From contig WOAB01000864.1 in NCBI GenBank assembly GCA_027886185.1, positions 620,001 to 684,000 on the forward strand: a stretch of 64,000 bases of DNA. The letters are read 5' to 3'. Position numbers and translations under genes: made by a program. Origin of the DNA: Rheum nobile (Eukaryota > Streptophyta > Magnoliopsida > Caryophyllales > Polygonaceae). Positions 63,839-64,000 of this stretch are shown piece by piece. The number at the start of each line of letters is the position of its first letter. The stretch's first letter is position 1. The notes beneath the pieces are model-generated. The model searched no databases and was not told the origin of the DNA. It saw only the letters and a program-made list of their open reading frames with translations.

Positions 63839-64000
63839 ATATCCCCAAGTTGTTTTGAGCTTAAGGCGGCCGTAGAATGGAGTCCAAACAACTTCCCTTC
63901 CACACGATCTCCACCTTCCAATTTTGGCGCGTCAGACGAGGGCTATGTGGCGGTGATCCTGTGGCACGATGGGACGTTTCTGCAACCTGCCGTCTCCCTC
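63839..64000 (-). mobile_element. Start of the second G2-family element's interior, cut by the window edge
   Basis: ATATCCCCAAGTTGTTTTGA corresponds to ATAGCCCCAAGTTGCCTTGG after the G2 LTR, and TTTTGGCGCGTCAGACGAGG plus GCTATGTGGCG corresponds to 44320-44350. The LTR at 63182 is therefore the 3' LTR of a minus-strand element whose pol should lie to the right. An antisense gene like that of G2 is expected just beyond the edge. Confidence 0.8.

Overview
This 64 kb window looks like plant nuclear DNA, most likely from a eudicot, and consists almost entirely of transposable elements inserted into one another. I see no intact host gene, no rRNA or tRNA gene and no CRISPR. The plant assignment rests on captured gene fragments (an LRK10-like receptor ectodomain, a PB1/TPR PHOX-type protein, a quinone oxidoreductase), on plant lineages of Ty1-copia and Ty3-gypsy elements (Tat-like with two RNase H domains and an antisense gene; Tekay-like chromovirus), and on L1-type LINE, CACTA, hAT and MULE-like DNA elements. 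Part of the structure can be dated by target-site duplications (TSDs) that I could read exactly. Left part (1-7180): AT-rich flank with a ~157-bp tandem repeat, then a MULE-like element (about 1722-6480) carrying two gene fragments and a cluster of small inverted repeats, then a decayed gypsy integrase tail on the minus strand. Next (7180-20890): a LINE on the plus strand, split by a CACTA element (10752-18994, TSD TCT), which is itself split by an hAT element (14257-18666, TSD TTCATAAC). Removing the CACTA rejoins the LINE reverse transcriptase in frame. The CACTA carries four exon-like pieces of a quinone oxidoreductase gene. Then (20890-24190): a minus-strand copia gag remnant holding a 544-bp hAT-type MITE (22888-23431, TSD TTTTCAAC). 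Next (24197-38850): a minus-strand gypsy (G3) broken by a second minus-strand gypsy (A). Element A holds a copia solo LTR (27216-28130, TSD CATAG) and an internally deleted copia of the same family (31127-36660). Right part (38850-64000): a plus-strand Tat-like gypsy (G1) split by a minus-strand Tat-like gypsy (G2, 43561-61568, two 671-bp LTRs), which is split by a minus-strand Tekay-like deletion derivative (52740-60551, two 2907-bp LTRs, TSD GCCGC). The window ends in the 3' LTR of another G2-family element. The most interesting object is in G2. Its gag-pol has several stops, but on the opposite strand, between the 3' LTR and pol, there is a four-exon gene (44544-46471) with clean GT-AG introns that splices to an uninterrupted 558-codon frame. 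Its N-terminal half looks like the 'putative gypsy-type transposon' domain and its C-terminal half is coiled coil. Beside it, between this gene and pol, lies a young 42-bp minisatellite (47165-47420), a setting known to seed plant satellites. All element names, domains and boundaries come from reading the sequence by eye; no database search was run.
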